NCBI GenBank assembly: GCA_022402535.1
Contig: JAKRSD010000017.1
Location: 124,001 to 188,000, forward strand
DNA length: 64,000 nt
Reading direction: 5' to 3'
Origin: Flavobacteriales bacterium
GTDB taxonomy: Bacteria; Bacteroidota; Bacteroidia; CAIKAF01
Below the pieces are notes generated by a model. It searched no databases and had not been told where the DNA came from. It was given only the letters and a program-made list of their open reading frames with translations. Position numbers and translations under genes: made by a program. This document shows, in pieces, positions 17,093 through 26,649 of the stretch (positions are counted from its first letter, which is position 1; every line of letters begins with the position of its first letter).

Positions 17093-17953
17093 TCAGTACT
17101 TTAATATTTTCTGGGGTTTCAGGTCTGTTTCAGGAAAACGGATGATATACCACCCGGGAGCAAATGCATCAGCATGTAAAATTCTTTCTCCGTCAGTAAC
17201 ATAGCCCGAGTGAAGCAGTTTCCCCTCCATGGAATAAATTTGAATCTGTAATTTCTCGATCTGATTTTGGATAGAAACGATTGCCCCTTCTTGGGTTGGA
17301 TTGGGAAATAGAGAAACAGAGACACCGTTTTCTACGTGTTGCTCATTGGATACATTCTGTATGGCAAAAATCCCCGACAAAGCCCAAAAGTCAAAATTAA
17401 TACCCGAAGATTGTGCCTGATAAAACCGAAGTTTAGTGTTATTGGTTAATCCTGCGGCGGGCAACTGGGCATATATGGTTGTCCAGTTTAAAAAAGGAGT
17501 AATACCGCCACCGGATATCGGAGAATTCAGATACGTTTCTGAATCTATACCTGCCGGATGTAAATGACGAAACGTACTCCAAGTAGCTCCATCATTAATT
17601 GAATACTGTAACTGCAAGCCTTCCGCATTCAAGTCAGGACCGTCACATGAAGTACTTCCCCCCTGAGGTGAATATTTAAACGTGAAAATCACTTTAACGC
17701 CCACTGATTGCGAAAAATCCATCGATGGAGATTGAAATGATGGCTGACTCACGGGATTTCCGCCTAAGGACATCCACATATAATTTTCATTTCCGTTTTC
17801 CGTGAGACAGGTATTTCCAAACCCGTAATTCCCGGTAGTGGTCCATCCTGCAGGTAGAGTTCCACTATTAAAATCTACATTGAAATACGATTGTGCGTGA
17901 GCGCCCATTGCCACACATGTAATTAACATGGAAATCAAAAAGGTATTTTTCAT
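17093..17953 (-). CDS. Small secreted protein with T9SS type A sorting domain
   Basis: A 286-residue exported protein: signal peptide MKNTFLISMLITCVAMGAHAQ, then a beta-sandwich-like region (FNSGTLPAGWTTTG, SMDFSQSVGVKVIFTFKYS, LQLQYSINDGATWSTFRHL) similar to reelin/jelly-roll modules common in surface proteins, and a C-terminal sorting domain of about 75 residues (VSLFPNPTQEGAIVSI, LQIQIYSMEGKLLHSG, FAPGWYIIRF). The substrate or ligand is unknown. Its start is 24 nt from the poly-T end of the clpB terminator, so it is transcribed separately from clpB. Confidence 0.82.
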   Translation of the reverse strand: MKNTFLISMLITCVAMGAHAQSYFNVDFNSGTLPAGWTTTGNYGFGNTCLTENGNENYMWMSLGGNPVSQPSFQSPSMDFSQSVGVKVIFTFKYSPQGGSTSCDGPDLNAEGLQLQYSINDGATWSTFRHLHPAGIDSETYLNSPISGGGITPFLNWTTIYAQLPAAGLTNNTKLRFYQAQSSGINFDFWALSGIFAIQNVSNEQHVENGVSVSLFPNPTQEGAIVSIQNQIEKLQIQIYSMEGKLLHSGYVTDGERILHADAFAPGWYIIRFPETDLKPQKILKY

Positions 17954-17976
17954 AATTAAACGTTTTGACCAAAATA

Positions 17977-18022
17977 CAAAAAAAAAGAAACCGGGACCCG
18001 CTTTTTGGAGAGCGAATCCCGG
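17977..18022 (-). terminator. Intrinsic terminator of clpB
   Basis: On the minus strand CCGGGA-TT-CGCT pairs with AGCG-GG-TCCCGG around an 8-nt loop (17991-18022), a 6+4 bp stem with a 2x2 internal loop, followed by a T-rich run at 17976-17990. Confidence 0.8.
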
Positions 18023-18136
18023 TAACCCTTAACCCTAACCTATGAAAACTTTATGAAAAATCTACGCATGAATATTTACAAGTACCGTACCATAAAAACT
18101 TAACGAATTGTTAGAATTTTATTAAAATCTGCCTTT

Positions 18137-20731
18137 TTACTCATTTCTAAACACAATCTGTCCGTCGAACTGGTCAATGATAATCTTGCGGTCTTTATCC
18201 ACTTTACCGGCTAAAATCATTTTAGACAGTTCGTTCATCACTTTTTTCTGCAATACCCGTTTCAGCGGGCGGGCGCCAAATGTAGGATCGTACCCCAACT
18301 GCGCCAACCAATCTAATGCATCCGGTGTGAATCCGAGCTGGATTCCATTATTTTCCATCAACATTTTAGAAATTCCACGAAGCTGCAGTTCTACAATTTT
18401 GTGAATGTCATCCCGGTTCAGCGGAGTAAACAATATGGTTTCGTCTATCCGGTTCAAAAATTCGGGACGAAGCGTTTTTCGGAGTAGTTCAAATACTTCC
18501 GTTTTAGTTCTTGCAATCACCTCTTCTTCGTTGGCCGGAGTAAGCTCCGAATAATTCTCCTGAATGATATGTGAGCCCAGGTTGGAGGTAAGAATGATAA
18601 TCGTGTTTTTAAAATTGGCCAACCGGCCTTTATTATCTGTAAGCCTTCCATCATCTAATACCTGCAGCAATATGTTGAATACATCCGGATGCGCTTTTTC
18701 GATTTCATCGAGCAATACCACACTGTAGGGTTTTCTGCGCACGGCTTCGGTAAGCTGTCCGCCTTCATCATATCCCACGTATCCCGGAGGCGCTCCCACC
18801 AATCGGGAAACACTATGTTTTTCCTGATATTCGCTCATATCGATACGGGTCAGCGCATCTTCATTATCAAACAGGTATTCGGCGAGGGCCTTAGCCAGTT
18901 CTGTTTTACCCACGCCCGTACTACCCAGAAAAATAAACGATCCGATAGGCCGTTTGGGATCCTGCAGACCGGCGCGGTTTCTTCTTACGGCATCGGCCAC
19001 CGCTTCAATGGCTTCCTCCTGTCCCACCACGCGTTTATGCAATTCATCTTCGAGATGAAGTAATTTTTCACGCTCACTCTGCAGCATTTTGCTTACCGGG
19101 ATTCCCGTCCAGCGGGAAACCACATCGGCAATATCCTCTGCGGTAACTTCCTCTTTGATCAGTGACTTGTTGTCGGATTGCATTTCGCTTAAACGGGCCT
19201 GCGCATCGGTAAGACGGGTTTCTGCTTCGCGGATTTGTCCGTAGCGGATTTCGGCCACTTTACCAAAATCGCCTTCTCTTTCCGCCTGTTCCGCTTTGAA
19301 TTTGAGTTGCTCTATTTCCGCTTTCGTTTTCTGGATATTTTCAACCACTTCTTTCTCTGAACTCCAGCGGGCATTGATGGCGTTGCGTTTTTCGGTAAGC
19401 TCGGCAATATCCTTTGATAATTTATCTACTTTTTCGTTGTCTCCTTCGCGGCGGATGGCTTCCCGCTCAATTTCAAGACGGAAAATTTCGCGCTCCACCG
19501 CATCCAATTCCTCGGGTTTGGAGTTGATTTCAATCCGTAATTTGGCGCAGGCCTCATCCATCAGGTCAATGGCTTTATCGGGCAAAAAACGGTCGGTAAT
19601 ATAGCGTTGTGAAAACTCCACCGAGGCCACCACGGCTTCATCTTTGATGCGTACTTTATGGTGTGTTTCGTATTTTTCTTTGATTCCCCTCAAAATAGAA
19701 ATGGCATCTTCGGTTGAAGGTTCATCTACCTGCACCTTTTGAAAACGGCGTTCAAGCGCTTTATCACTTTCAAAATATTTTTGAAACTCATCCAACGTAG
19801 TGGCACCTATGGCTCTCAATTCGCCACGGGCCAGGGCCGGTTTTAAAATATTGGCGGCATCCATGGCTCCCTGTCCTCCACCGGCGCCCACGAGTGTGTG
19901 TATTTCATCAATGAACAGAATGATTTCTCCATCGGAATTTTGCACTTCCTTCACTACGGATTTGAGCCTGTCTTCAAATTCGCCTTTGTATTTTGCACCC
20001 GCAATCAGCGCTCCCATATCCAGCGAATAAATCGTTTTCGACATCAGGTTTTCAGGCACATCTCCTTTTATGATGCGATGAGCCAACCCTTCGGCGATGG
20101 CTGTTTTACCCACCCCGGGTTCACCGATGAGCACCGGATTGTTTTTGGTTCTGCGGGAAAGGATATGCAACACGCGACGAATTTCTTCGTCTCTTCCGAT
20201 TACGGGATCCAATTTACCCGACTTGGCCGCTGCATTTAAGTTCCGTGCATATTTGGAAAGGGCATTATAGGTTTCCTCAGATCCGGAGCCGGTAACTTTT
20301 GCGCCCTTACGCAAATCTGCAATAGCTGCTTTGAGCCCTTTATCCGTAACACCCTGATCTTTCAAAATCTGTGAAACTCTGTCGTTAAGCGACAAAAGCC
20401 CCTGCATCAACATTTCAACGGCAACAAAATCATCTCCCGCTTCCTTGGCAAAATGTTGGGCTTTGGCAATCGCTTTAGCCACATCCTGAGAAACGTGTAC
20501 CTGTCCGGACGATTTTGGAAAAGTGGCGATGATTTCATCCATTTTCTTTTCTACCAATTCCGGATTAACCTGTTGTTTTTTTAACAGAAACGGGGTTACT
20601 TCTTTGTCTTCCTGAAGAAGCGCTTTAAGAAGGTGGGCCGTTTCCATAACCGGATTATCCAAAGCCATCGCTTGTTGTTGGGCGGCCTGTAGAATTTCCT
20701 GTGCTTTTGTGGTGAATTTTTCTAAATTCAT
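18137..20731 (-). CDS. clpB: ATP-dependent disaggregase ClpB
   Basis: ClpB is the Hsp100 hexamer that extracts polypeptides from aggregates together with DnaK. The 864-residue protein has all expected parts: N-terminal Clp repeats (residues about 1-145), a first AAA+ domain with Walker [10 protein letters not shown] near 203 and Walker [11 protein letters not shown], a charged coiled-coil middle domain from about 400 to 525 rich in Glu/Arg/Lys, and a second AAA+ domain with GSTGVGKTE near 605 and [14 protein letters not shown]. There is no ClpP-docking IGF/IGL loop visible, in line with ClpB rather than ClpA. It is a single-gene unit with its own promoter and terminator; no CIRCE element was seen. 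Confidence 0.97.
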   Translation of the reverse strand: MNLEKFTTKAQEILQAAQQQAMALDNPVMETAHLLKALLQEDKEVTPFLLKKQQVNPELVEKKMDEIIATFPKSSGQVHVSQDVAKAIAKAQHFAKEAGDDFVAVEMLMQGLLSLNDRVSQILKDQGVTDKGLKAAIADLRKGAKVTGSGSEETYNALSKYARNLNAAAKSGKLDPVIGRDEEIRRVLHILSRRTKNNPVLIGEPGVGKTAIAEGLAHRIIKGDVPENLMSKTIYSLDMGALIAGAKYKGEFEDRLKSVVKEVQNSDGEIILFIDEIHTLVGAGGGQGAMDAANILKPALARGELRAIGATTLDEFQKYFESDKALERRFQKVQVDEPSTEDAISILRGIKEKYETHHKVRIKDEAVVASVEFSQRYITDRFLPDKAIDLMDEACAKLRIEINSKPEELDAVEREIFRLEIEREAIRREGDNEKVDKLSKDIAELTEKRNAINARWSSEKEVVENIQKTKAEIEQLKFKAEQAEREGDFGKVAEIRYGQIREAETRLTDAQARLSEMQSDNKSLIKEEVTAEDIADVVSRWTGIPVSKMLQSEREKLLHLEDELHKRVVGQEEAIEAVADAVRRNRAGLQDPKRPIGSFIFLGSTGVGKTELAKALAEYLFDNEDALTRIDMSEYQEKHSVSRLVGAPPGYVGYDEGGQLTEAVRRKPYSVVLLDEIEKAHPDVFNILLQVLDDGRLTDNKGRLANFKNTIIILTSNLGSHIIQENYSELTPANEEEVIARTKTEVFELLRKTLRPEFLNRIDETILFTPLNRDDIHKIVELQLRGISKMLMENNGIQLGFTPDALDWLAQLGYDPTFGARPLKRVLQKKVMNELSKMILAGKVDKDRKIIIDQFDGQIVFRNE

Positions 20732-20766
20732 GTGTAATCTGATTAATTTTCTTTTTGCTTTTTACT

Positions 20767-20796
20767 CAAAAGTACTGCCGTAAAAAATAAGGCAAA
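20767..20796 (-). promoter_or_regulatory. Predicted clpB promoter
   Basis: On the minus strand TTTG (20793-20796) and TACTTTTG (20767-20774) are separated by 18 nt, close to the Bacteroidota sigma-A pattern, with an exact -7 match. The -7 element is 35 nt from the clpB ATG. Confidence 0.6.
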
Positions 20797-20969
20797 TATC
20801 AATTATTTGATTTTCTGATATTTACCATATTACAACAAAAACATATTCGCGACAATATGACAGCAAGTGCTTCATTTATATGAAAATATGGCATTATAAA
20901 AAAATTAATTATCCTCTTCTTGCATACCAAAATTACGTTACATTTATGACGAATTATTAAGCACACTAC

Positions 20970-22457
20970 ATGAAGAAAATTGTACTGACACTTCTGACGG
21001 GTTTATTTCTTGTGACCCTGCACGCTCAGAATGTAGGAATCGGGACAAACACACCCGACAACACCGCGATTCTTGATTTGTATTCGGACAGTACGGGCTT
21101 TTTGGCTCCGCGGCTCACCAAAATACAACGGGATGGTATTACGGCTCCTGCTCATGGTCTGATTATTTTTAATGTGACAGACAGCACACTCGAATATTGG
21201 AATGGACAGTGTTGGCTGCGTTCTTATCAGGAAGATTGTAATGCCTGCTATTTTGATGTAAACATGAGTGCACTGGCCGACACCATTGACCGTGTAATTT
21301 CTGATTCAGTTCTAATAACGGCGAATATTGTTCAGACTTCGGGTACACCTACTTCGGTGGGTTTTGGCGTATTGACGCCGCTGCCTCCCGGTGTTACGGT
21401 TTCTTTTTCCAACAATCCGATTACACCACCGGGCTCCACGGACATTGTGTTCCATGCCACTCCTTTTGCGCCTGCCGGTACGTACAATATCATCATTCAG
21501 TTCTTCTGCGGCTCTTCTTTTCAAAATATTGTTTTCAACCTAACCATAGAACCCTGTTATATTCTCAATGTCATCAACAGTACATTGAATTATAACATGT
21601 CCACAGACCTATATAATACATATCCCAATGCCCCTACCAATCAGCCTATTTGTGTGGTGGCTATTGTAGGTACTGGCGTAGAAATATCCAGCACCTCCAC
21701 GGCACAACCAGCTTTTACCACAGGTAACTTACCGGCGGGTTCTTTAGTGGGCATTTTAAATAATGGTAACATCCTCGGAAAAGGTGGCAACGGCGGCACG
21801 GCATTTAATCCGGCCACGGGTTCTACCGGTGCAGGATTTAACGGCGGAAATGCCATTAACCTGACCTTGCCGGCAACCATAGACAACAATTTCAACATCT
21901 ATGGTGGAGGCGGTGGTGGAAATGCGATGGCTTTTGCACTTACCCAACAGATTCCTGTGGTTAACATCAACTTCGGAATATTTGTGGGCTCAGGCGGTGG
22001 CGGTGGAGCCGGTGGTCCATTCGGAGGGCCCGGTGGATTAGGAGGTACTTCGGGACCTGTGGTGGGAATTTCTTACTATACCCCCGGACAAAACGGTACG
22101 GCCGGACAGTTCGGTGTGGGTGGACTTGGAGGTATTTTAAATTTCCCGATTCCTATCCAATTGGGTCCGGTAACCATTGGACTTAATCCCAATACGGCGG
22201 GAGGTAATGGAGGCGCTTACGGATTTCCAGGAACTCAGGGTGTATTCCAGCTAACGCTTTCGGCAAGTGCCAATATTAATATTCCCTTTATCGGAACTAT
22301 AACCGTAACCTTATTGAACGGAATTAACATACCCATTCCTGTTCCGCCCCCTGCGGCAGGTTTAGGCGGTTTTGCCATCAAGAGAAACGGAAACAACTGC
22401 AATATTCCTGACAACAATTACACTACCTCAAACTTAAAAGGTCAAGTAGGAAACTAA
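20970..22457 (+). CDS. Glycine-rich secreted protein of unknown function
   Basis: A 495-residue exported protein with signal peptide MKKIVLTLLTGLFLVTLHAQ. Residues 21-85 hold the NVGIGTNTPDNTAILDLYS and GFLAPRLTKIQRD pattern found at the start of many Bacteroidota surface and fibre-like proteins. Residues about 110-190 look like an immunoglobulin-like module, and from about 245 to 470 the chain becomes glycine-rich (GGGGGGNAM, GSGGGGGAGG, GGPGGLGGTSG) with interspersed hydrophobic strands. There is no T9SS sorting domain at the C-terminus, so export beyond the periplasm is uncertain. It is followed after 13 nt by a DUF4412-like gene. Confidence 0.75.
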   Translation: MKKIVLTLLTGLFLVTLHAQNVGIGTNTPDNTAILDLYSDSTGFLAPRLTKIQRDGITAPAHGLIIFNVTDSTLEYWNGQCWLRSYQEDCNACYFDVNMSALADTIDRVISDSVLITANIVQTSGTPTSVGFGVLTPLPPGVTVSFSNNPITPPGSTDIVFHATPFAPAGTYNIIIQFFCGSSFQNIVFNLTIEPCYILNVINSTLNYNMSTDLYNTYPNAPTNQPICVVAIVGTGVEISSTSTAQPAFTTGNLPAGSLVGILNNGNILGKGGNGGTAFNPATGSTGAGFNGGNAINLTLPATIDNNFNIYGGGGGGNAMAFALTQQIPVVNINFGIFVGSGGGGGAGGPFGGPGGLGGTSGPVVGISYYTPGQNGTAGQFGVGGLGGILNFPIPIQLGPVTIGLNPNTAGGNGGAYGFPGTQGVFQLTLSASANINIPFIGTITVTLLNGINIPIPVPPPAAGLGGFAIKRNGNNCNIPDNNYTTSNLKGQVGN

Positions 22458-22470
22458 ATCTGTACGAATT

Positions 22471-23100
22471 ATGTTAAAGTTCATCTATACATCACTCATT
22501 ATTTCGGGCGCTTTTATAGCGTCATATGCTCAGGCTCCTTTTCAGGGAACGATCCAGTTTAAAGCAGAAAATAAAGCCATCAGCGAAACTTCTACCATAA
22601 ACTGGCTGGTGAAAGAAGGAAACAGCCGGTTAGACATACGCTCCAAAACTCCGGAAACCCAGTCCGAAATGAGTTTATACTTCATTAAAGGCAAGGGCGA
22701 CGTGAAAATGGTAAGCACGGATCAAGGAAAACAAATGGTGTATGATATTCCATATGCCTCCTTTGCAAACACGGAATTTTCTTCTGCATTTTCAGCGGAA
22801 GCTACGGGTAACAAAGGCAACTATGCCGGGTTTAACTGCGATGAGTACATTATTCAAACAGTCAATGGAACCGTTTCGTGCTGGGTAAGCAATGCCACAG
22901 GAATTGCCCCTTCTTCTTTCCCATCGGTCATCTTAGGACGTGGTGTTTTCTCCGTTTTACAGAGAAATAACATTCAGGGAATACCCGTAAAAATTACCAC
23001 CAAAGACTTTGCAGGAAATGTAGTGCTGGATCAGGAAATGATTTCGGTTCAGGCGGGAAGTTTAGGCGACAACCTTTTTGTCGTTCCTGATGCTAAATAG
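22471..23100 (+). CDS. Exported DUF4412-like protein
   Basis: A 209-residue protein with a signal peptide (MLKFIYTSLIISGAFIASYAQ) and then a beta-rich domain: FQGTIQFKAENK, INWLVKEGNSRLDIRSKTPE, KQMVYDIPYASF, NYAGFNCDEYIIQTVNGTVSCWVS, IPVKITTKDFAGNVVLDQEM. This resembles DUF4412, a family of periplasmic or lipoprotein beta proteins of unknown function. The two cysteines (near residues 129 and 142) could form a disulfide. It is the second gene of a two-gene unit that ends at a good terminator. Confidence 0.65.
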   Translation: MLKFIYTSLIISGAFIASYAQAPFQGTIQFKAENKAISETSTINWLVKEGNSRLDIRSKTPETQSEMSLYFIKGKGDVKMVSTDQGKQMVYDIPYASFANTEFSSAFSAEATGNKGNYAGFNCDEYIIQTVNGTVSCWVSNATGIAPSSFPSVILGRGVFSVLQRNNIQGIPVKITTKDFAGNVVLDQEMISVQAGSLGDNLFVVPDAK

Positions 23101-23121
23101 TTAATCCATAAACGCATTGGA

Positions 23122-23148
23122 AAGCTCACCTTCGGGTGGGCTTTTTTT
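23122..23148 (+). terminator. Intrinsic terminator after the glycine-rich/DUF4412 pair
   Basis: AGCTCACC and GGTGGGCT form an 8-bp stem (one G-T pair) around a TTCG tetraloop, followed by seven T. Confidence 0.85.
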
Positions 23149-23154
23149 ATGATT

Positions 23155-24318
23155 CTAGTCGAGTTTCTGTCGGTAAATCAAGGTACTTCCCTGGGCATTC
23201 ACCGAGATAAACTCAGCCCATTTTTCACCGTTCGAATATATATTCACCACTACAAATCCATTGCCTGCTAAGCCAAAATCCAGATAGTCTTTTCGAACCA
23301 CGTGAGAAATATGTGAGGCCGAACCGCTGGTGATGTAATTCACTTTATTTTTTCTTATCAGCTGCAGCGAATGGTCATGCCCATTCACATAAACCGTACC
23401 AGGATACTCTTCAAACACCGTTTGAAAAGCAATTCGCATCCGCTTGTAGTGTTTATTGGGTGTATCCTGAATATATTTGGCCGACTTGCGGGCAAACACA
23501 TAAATACCGCCCAAAATGGGTAAAGGAACCCATAACTTTCGATTAAATTCCAATAGTGGAAAAAAGTGAGAACGCAAGGGATACTTGCCGCCATGAGGAC
23601 CGCAGGTTTCCATAGGATGATGCGCTGCCACAAAAATGGTTTTACCGGTGTGTTTAGAAAATTCTGCACGAAGGGCATTGGTCAGTTCTTCTTCGGTTGA
23701 AACGCCACATAGCGATTTATCCTTGGGTTTTTCGTATTGATGAAGCCACCATTGTGTATCAATAACCAGTAAAACCGAATTATCATTCAATGCAATCGCC
23801 GAAGGACCCGGGCAGGCACTGTCGGGAAAATAAATATTCCCCCTACCCGATTTGGCCTCAATATACCGCTCCTGATTCAGTCTTTTATCTAATCCCTCCG
23901 AATGGCCGTCGTCCCAATCATGGTTACCGGCAACCCAAAATACTTTTCCCTTAAAATCTGAATAGGCGTGCATTTGATCATCGAGCACTTTTTCGCACGT
24001 TTTTCTTTTGGGATCCGCTGCCGAAGGAAGTCCCGAGGGGTAAATATTATCACCTAAAAAAATCACGGCCGAATTAGTATCCTGGGCATTCAGGCTTTTT
24101 TTGAGCTCTTGGAGATAAGGATCTGTACCATCGGGAAGTGGCTCTCCTCCGTCTCCCGATAGGAAAAATGAAAATATTGGCGCTTCGGCTGGTGGCATGT
24201 TGGATTGCCAATCTGCATGTTGTTTATGAATAATCGGTTTGGATAGGTTACAACTTGAAAACCCTAATAATACAATCCATACAAATGCTAAACATTTAAT
24301 TTTCAACACATTTATCAT
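23155..24318 (-). CDS. Metallophosphoesterase lipoprotein
   Basis: A 387-residue protein with a lipoprotein signal (LLGFSSC, lipid-modified Cys near residue 23) and a calcineurin-like phosphoesterase domain. The metal-binding motifs are complete: SGDGG, IFLGDNIYPSG, VAGNHDWDDG, VAAHHPME and NGHDHSLQL. The substrate is not evident; the domain resembles purple-acid-phosphatase-like and other extracytoplasmic phosphoesterases. Its start overlaps the stop of the SpoIIE-type phosphatase by 4 nt, so it is the last gene of the lpxD-like, phosphatase, phosphoesterase operon and is expected to sit in the envelope. Confidence 0.85.
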   Translation of the reverse strand: MINVLKIKCLAFVWIVLLGFSSCNLSKPIIHKQHADWQSNMPPAEAPIFSFFLSGDGGEPLPDGTDPYLQELKKSLNAQDTNSAVIFLGDNIYPSGLPSAADPKRKTCEKVLDDQMHAYSDFKGKVFWVAGNHDWDDGHSEGLDKRLNQERYIEAKSGRGNIYFPDSACPGPSAIALNDNSVLLVIDTQWWLHQYEKPKDKSLCGVSTEEELTNALRAEFSKHTGKTIFVAAHHPMETCGPHGGKYPLRSHFFPLLEFNRKLWVPLPILGGIYVFARKSAKYIQDTPNKHYKRMRIAFQTVFEEYPGTVYVNGHDHSLQLIRKNKVNYITSGSASHISHVVRKDYLDFGLAGNGFVVVNIYSNGEKWAEFISVNAQGSTLIYRQKLD

Positions 24319-25595
24319 TTTTCATCCGAATTATTGAATCTACAGGTGAGCAATGCCACATCATCCTGAAATTTATTTTTATCATGTACGAATCCATTCA
24401 ATTTCAACATGATTTCATGGTTAATTTCTGAGGGACTCAGATAATTATTGGACAATACAATTTCTTTCAGATTTTCCTGTCCGAAGTGAGACCCGTTTTG
24501 GTTTTCGCACTCCGTAATACCATCCGTGTAACACACCAAAATGGTATCGGATTCTATCAACAGAGAAAAAGCATCCGTATATTTTAACGAAGGCAGCATA
24601 CCCAAACCGGGCAAACCTTCCGAGAGCCAGCGACAGTGTTTGCCCTTTACCAGCAGTGGCGGATTGTGACCGCAATTTATATAAGTCAGTTTTCTGTTTG
24701 AAGCATTATATTTTGCCAGAAAAACCGTAATAAATTTTTCTCCCTTGGCACTGGAATCCACCTGTTCATTCAATATTACCGCCAACTTGCCCAAATCCTG
24801 TTCATAGCGGAAAAGCGAACGTACAGCCGCCTGAAAATTGGACATCAGAAGCGCTGCTGATACTCCTTTGCCCGAAACATCGGCAATGCAAAAAGCAGTT
24901 TCTGTTTCTGAAATAGAAAAGAAATCATAATAATCACCCCCTACATCCGTAAAGGTTTTGTGAAATGCGTCAATTTCCATTTTTCCTTTACCCGCATTCC
25001 ATTCCGGTGGAAAAAGCATAGCCTGGAGCTCAGAAGCCAATTCCATTTCCTTTTTCAAAATTTCCTGATTCAAATTTTCCTTGGCCAACACTTTGTTTTC
25101 GAGAGCCACAAACACCACGTTTGTAAGGGTTTGAATAAACTCGATATCGGCTTTTTCGTTTTCGGAAAGTGACCGGGTATCACTGAAATCATGCTCTGTT
25201 TTAGCCGCTAAAAAAGCAAGTAATTTACCTTTATGGTGGGCAGGAATGAGCAGGTTGTAAAATACCGAGTCGCTGGGTGGAAAAAATTTGACTTCCTCTG
25301 CATTTCCTAGCAATGAAACCAATTTTTCGGTAGAAAATCCGGCGAGTTCCTGTTCGTTTATTCCTTGAGAAAATTCGGGAAAAGGCTCACCCATTCTCAC
25401 GGTAAACAATACAAAACTGTTTATGAAAGGTCTGTTTTTGAGCACCTTTTCATAAATACCCAACAATTGGGTCCGCGAAAAATTATTGTTAATAGCCTGG
25501 GTTACCTGTAAAAGAGACTTCAGCTTGAGGCGGTCATCCCTTCTTTCGTTTTCCAGATTCTGTGCGTTTTCAAATATGTTTTTTTCTTCAGCCAA
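24315..25595 (-). CDS. GAF-like plus SpoIIE/PP2C protein phosphatase (RsbU type)
   Basis: A 426-residue cytoplasmic protein. Residues about 25-170 are a GAF-like sensor region (LLQVTQAINNNFSRTQLLGIYE, FIQTLTNVVFVALENK), residues about 170-195 a linker helix (EILKKEMELASELQAMLFP), and residues about 205-420 a SpoIIE/PP2C-type phosphatase with the metal ligands in FTDVGGDYYDFF, IADVSGKGVSAALLMS, CGHNPPLL, CYTDGITECE and FQDDVALL. Such proteins dephosphorylate anti-sigma antagonists in partner-switching pathways; no STAS or HATPase partner is encoded in this window. It lies between the lpxD-like gene and the phosphoesterase in one operon. Confidence 0.88.
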   Translation of the reverse strand: MAEEKNIFENAQNLENERRDDRLKLKSLLQVTQAINNNFSRTQLLGIYEKVLKNRPFINSFVLFTVRMGEPFPEFSQGINEQELAGFSTEKLVSLLGNAEEVKFFPPSDSVFYNLLIPAHHKGKLLAFLAAKTEHDFSDTRSLSENEKADIEFIQTLTNVVFVALENKVLAKENLNQEILKKEMELASELQAMLFPPEWNAGKGKMEIDAFHKTFTDVGGDYYDFFSISETETAFCIADVSGKGVSAALLMSNFQAAVRSLFRYEQDLGKLAVILNEQVDSSAKGEKFITVFLAKYNASNRKLTYINCGHNPPLLVKGKHCRWLSEGLPGLGMLPSLKYTDAFSLLIESDTILVCYTDGITECENQNGSHFGQENLKEIVLSNNYLSPSEINHEIMLKLNGFVHDKNKFQDDVALLTCRFNNSDEK

Positions 25596-25598
25596 AAT

Positions 25599-26531
25599 TT
25601 AAATTCCTGATTTTCTGAATAATTCGGGCAGTTTTTTAAGCAATGCCCATTCGCGGTTTTTGGTGAATGCTTCAGAAGTGGGATTTCCCAGATAACGTTT
25701 TCCGGGTTCCAGGTTTTGGATAACCCCGGATTTTGCTAACACCTGGGCTCCTTTTCCGATGTGAATTTCTTTAGTGATGCCAACCTGTCCCCACAGGATT
25801 ACATCATCTTCAATAGTAACCACACCCGCCACGGCACATTGCGCTGCCATGAGCACATTTTTGCCGATTACCGTATCGTGTCCGATATGCATCTGGTTAT
25901 CGAACTTAGTACCATCACCGATAACCGTGTCGCCGGTTACCCCACGGTCTATTGTACAAAGAGCTCCTATTTCTACATTATTTCCTATGATTACACGGCC
26001 ACAGGTAGTGAACTTTTCGTAACCATGCGGTTCTTTTTTATAATAAAATGCATCCGCACCAATCACCGTTCCGGCATGAATAATCACATTGTTGCCAATG
26101 TGGGTATCACCATATATAACCACATTGGGATGGATAATACAGTTATCCCCGATTATACATCGCTCACCGATGTGAACATTAGGACCGATTACAACATTTT
26201 CACCGAGCACCAAATCACTGCTGAATGAGTGGTTTATCGGGTTTAATGTAGTTTGGGATTTAATTAGGATATTGAAATCACGAAAAGGCCTTTCGGACAG
26301 AATAAGCGTTTTGCCAAAGTTATCTTCGGGTATGGCATTAATGAGCACCACGGATGCTTTGGACTGTAACGACTTTTTGAAGTATTTGGGATGATCGGTA
26401 AAGGTGATGTCGCCTTCTTCTACCATGTGTATTTCGTTTAAGCCCAATACGGGAAGATGTTCATCCCCGACTACTTTACCTCCGATAATTTCAGCTACCT
26501 CTTTGGCTGATAAAGGCTTTTTAAACTTCAT
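25599..26531 (-). CDS. lpxD: LpxD-like UDP-3-O-acylglucosamine N-acyltransferase
   Basis: LpxD adds the N-linked acyl chain in lipid A synthesis. The 310-residue protein has an N-terminal substrate-binding domain (LSAKEVAEIIGGKVVGDEH, GDITFTDHPKYFKKS) and a long left-handed beta-helix of hexapeptide repeats (VVIGPNVHIGERCIIGDNCI onward), with the expected histidine in DNQMHIGHDTVIG. A helical C-terminal tail follows. In Bacteroidota the lipid A gene lpxD is usually near lpxC/fabZ, which are not here, so this could be a second, divergent copy; the symbol is therefore tentative. It is first in an operon with two phosphatase genes. Confidence 0.82.
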   Translation of the reverse strand: MKFKKPLSAKEVAEIIGGKVVGDEHLPVLGLNEIHMVEEGDITFTDHPKYFKKSLQSKASVVLINAIPEDNFGKTLILSERPFRDFNILIKSQTTLNPINHSFSSDLVLGENVVIGPNVHIGERCIIGDNCIIHPNVVIYGDTHIGNNVIIHAGTVIGADAFYYKKEPHGYEKFTTCGRVIIGNNVEIGALCTIDRGVTGDTVIGDGTKFDNQMHIGHDTVIGKNVLMAAQCAVAGVVTIEDDVILWGQVGITKEIHIGKGAQVLAKSGVIQNLEPGKRYLGNPTSEAFTKNREWALLKKLPELFRKSGI

Positions 26532-26555
26532 TTTTCTGCCATTTTTATAATGCGC

Positions 26556-26586
26556 TAAAGGTAGTTTTGCCCATTTGATTTGCCAA
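26556..26586 (-). promoter_or_regulatory. Predicted promoter of the lpxD-like operon
   Basis: On the minus strand TTG (26584-26586), 20 nt, then TACCTTTA (26556-26563; one mismatch to TAnnTTTG), 24 nt before the ATG. It begins just after the upstream gene's terminator. Confidence 0.5.
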
Positions 26587-26593
26587 CCTTTTC

Positions 26594-26624
26594 AAAAAAA
26601 AAGGTTCTGCAAATTGCAGAACCT
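26594..26624 (-). terminator. Intrinsic terminator of the 26650-27300 gene
   Basis: AGGTTCTGC and GCAGAACCT form a perfect 9-bp stem around a 5-nt loop, followed on the minus strand by eight T. Confidence 0.85.
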
Positions 26625-26649
26625 TTGAAATATCGAACGAGGAATCCGC

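Noticed and set aside
20732-20969. CIRCE element searched for upstream of clpB
   Set aside because: No TTAGCACTC/GAGTGCTAA pair is present; only a standard promoter was found, so no HrcA control is claimed.
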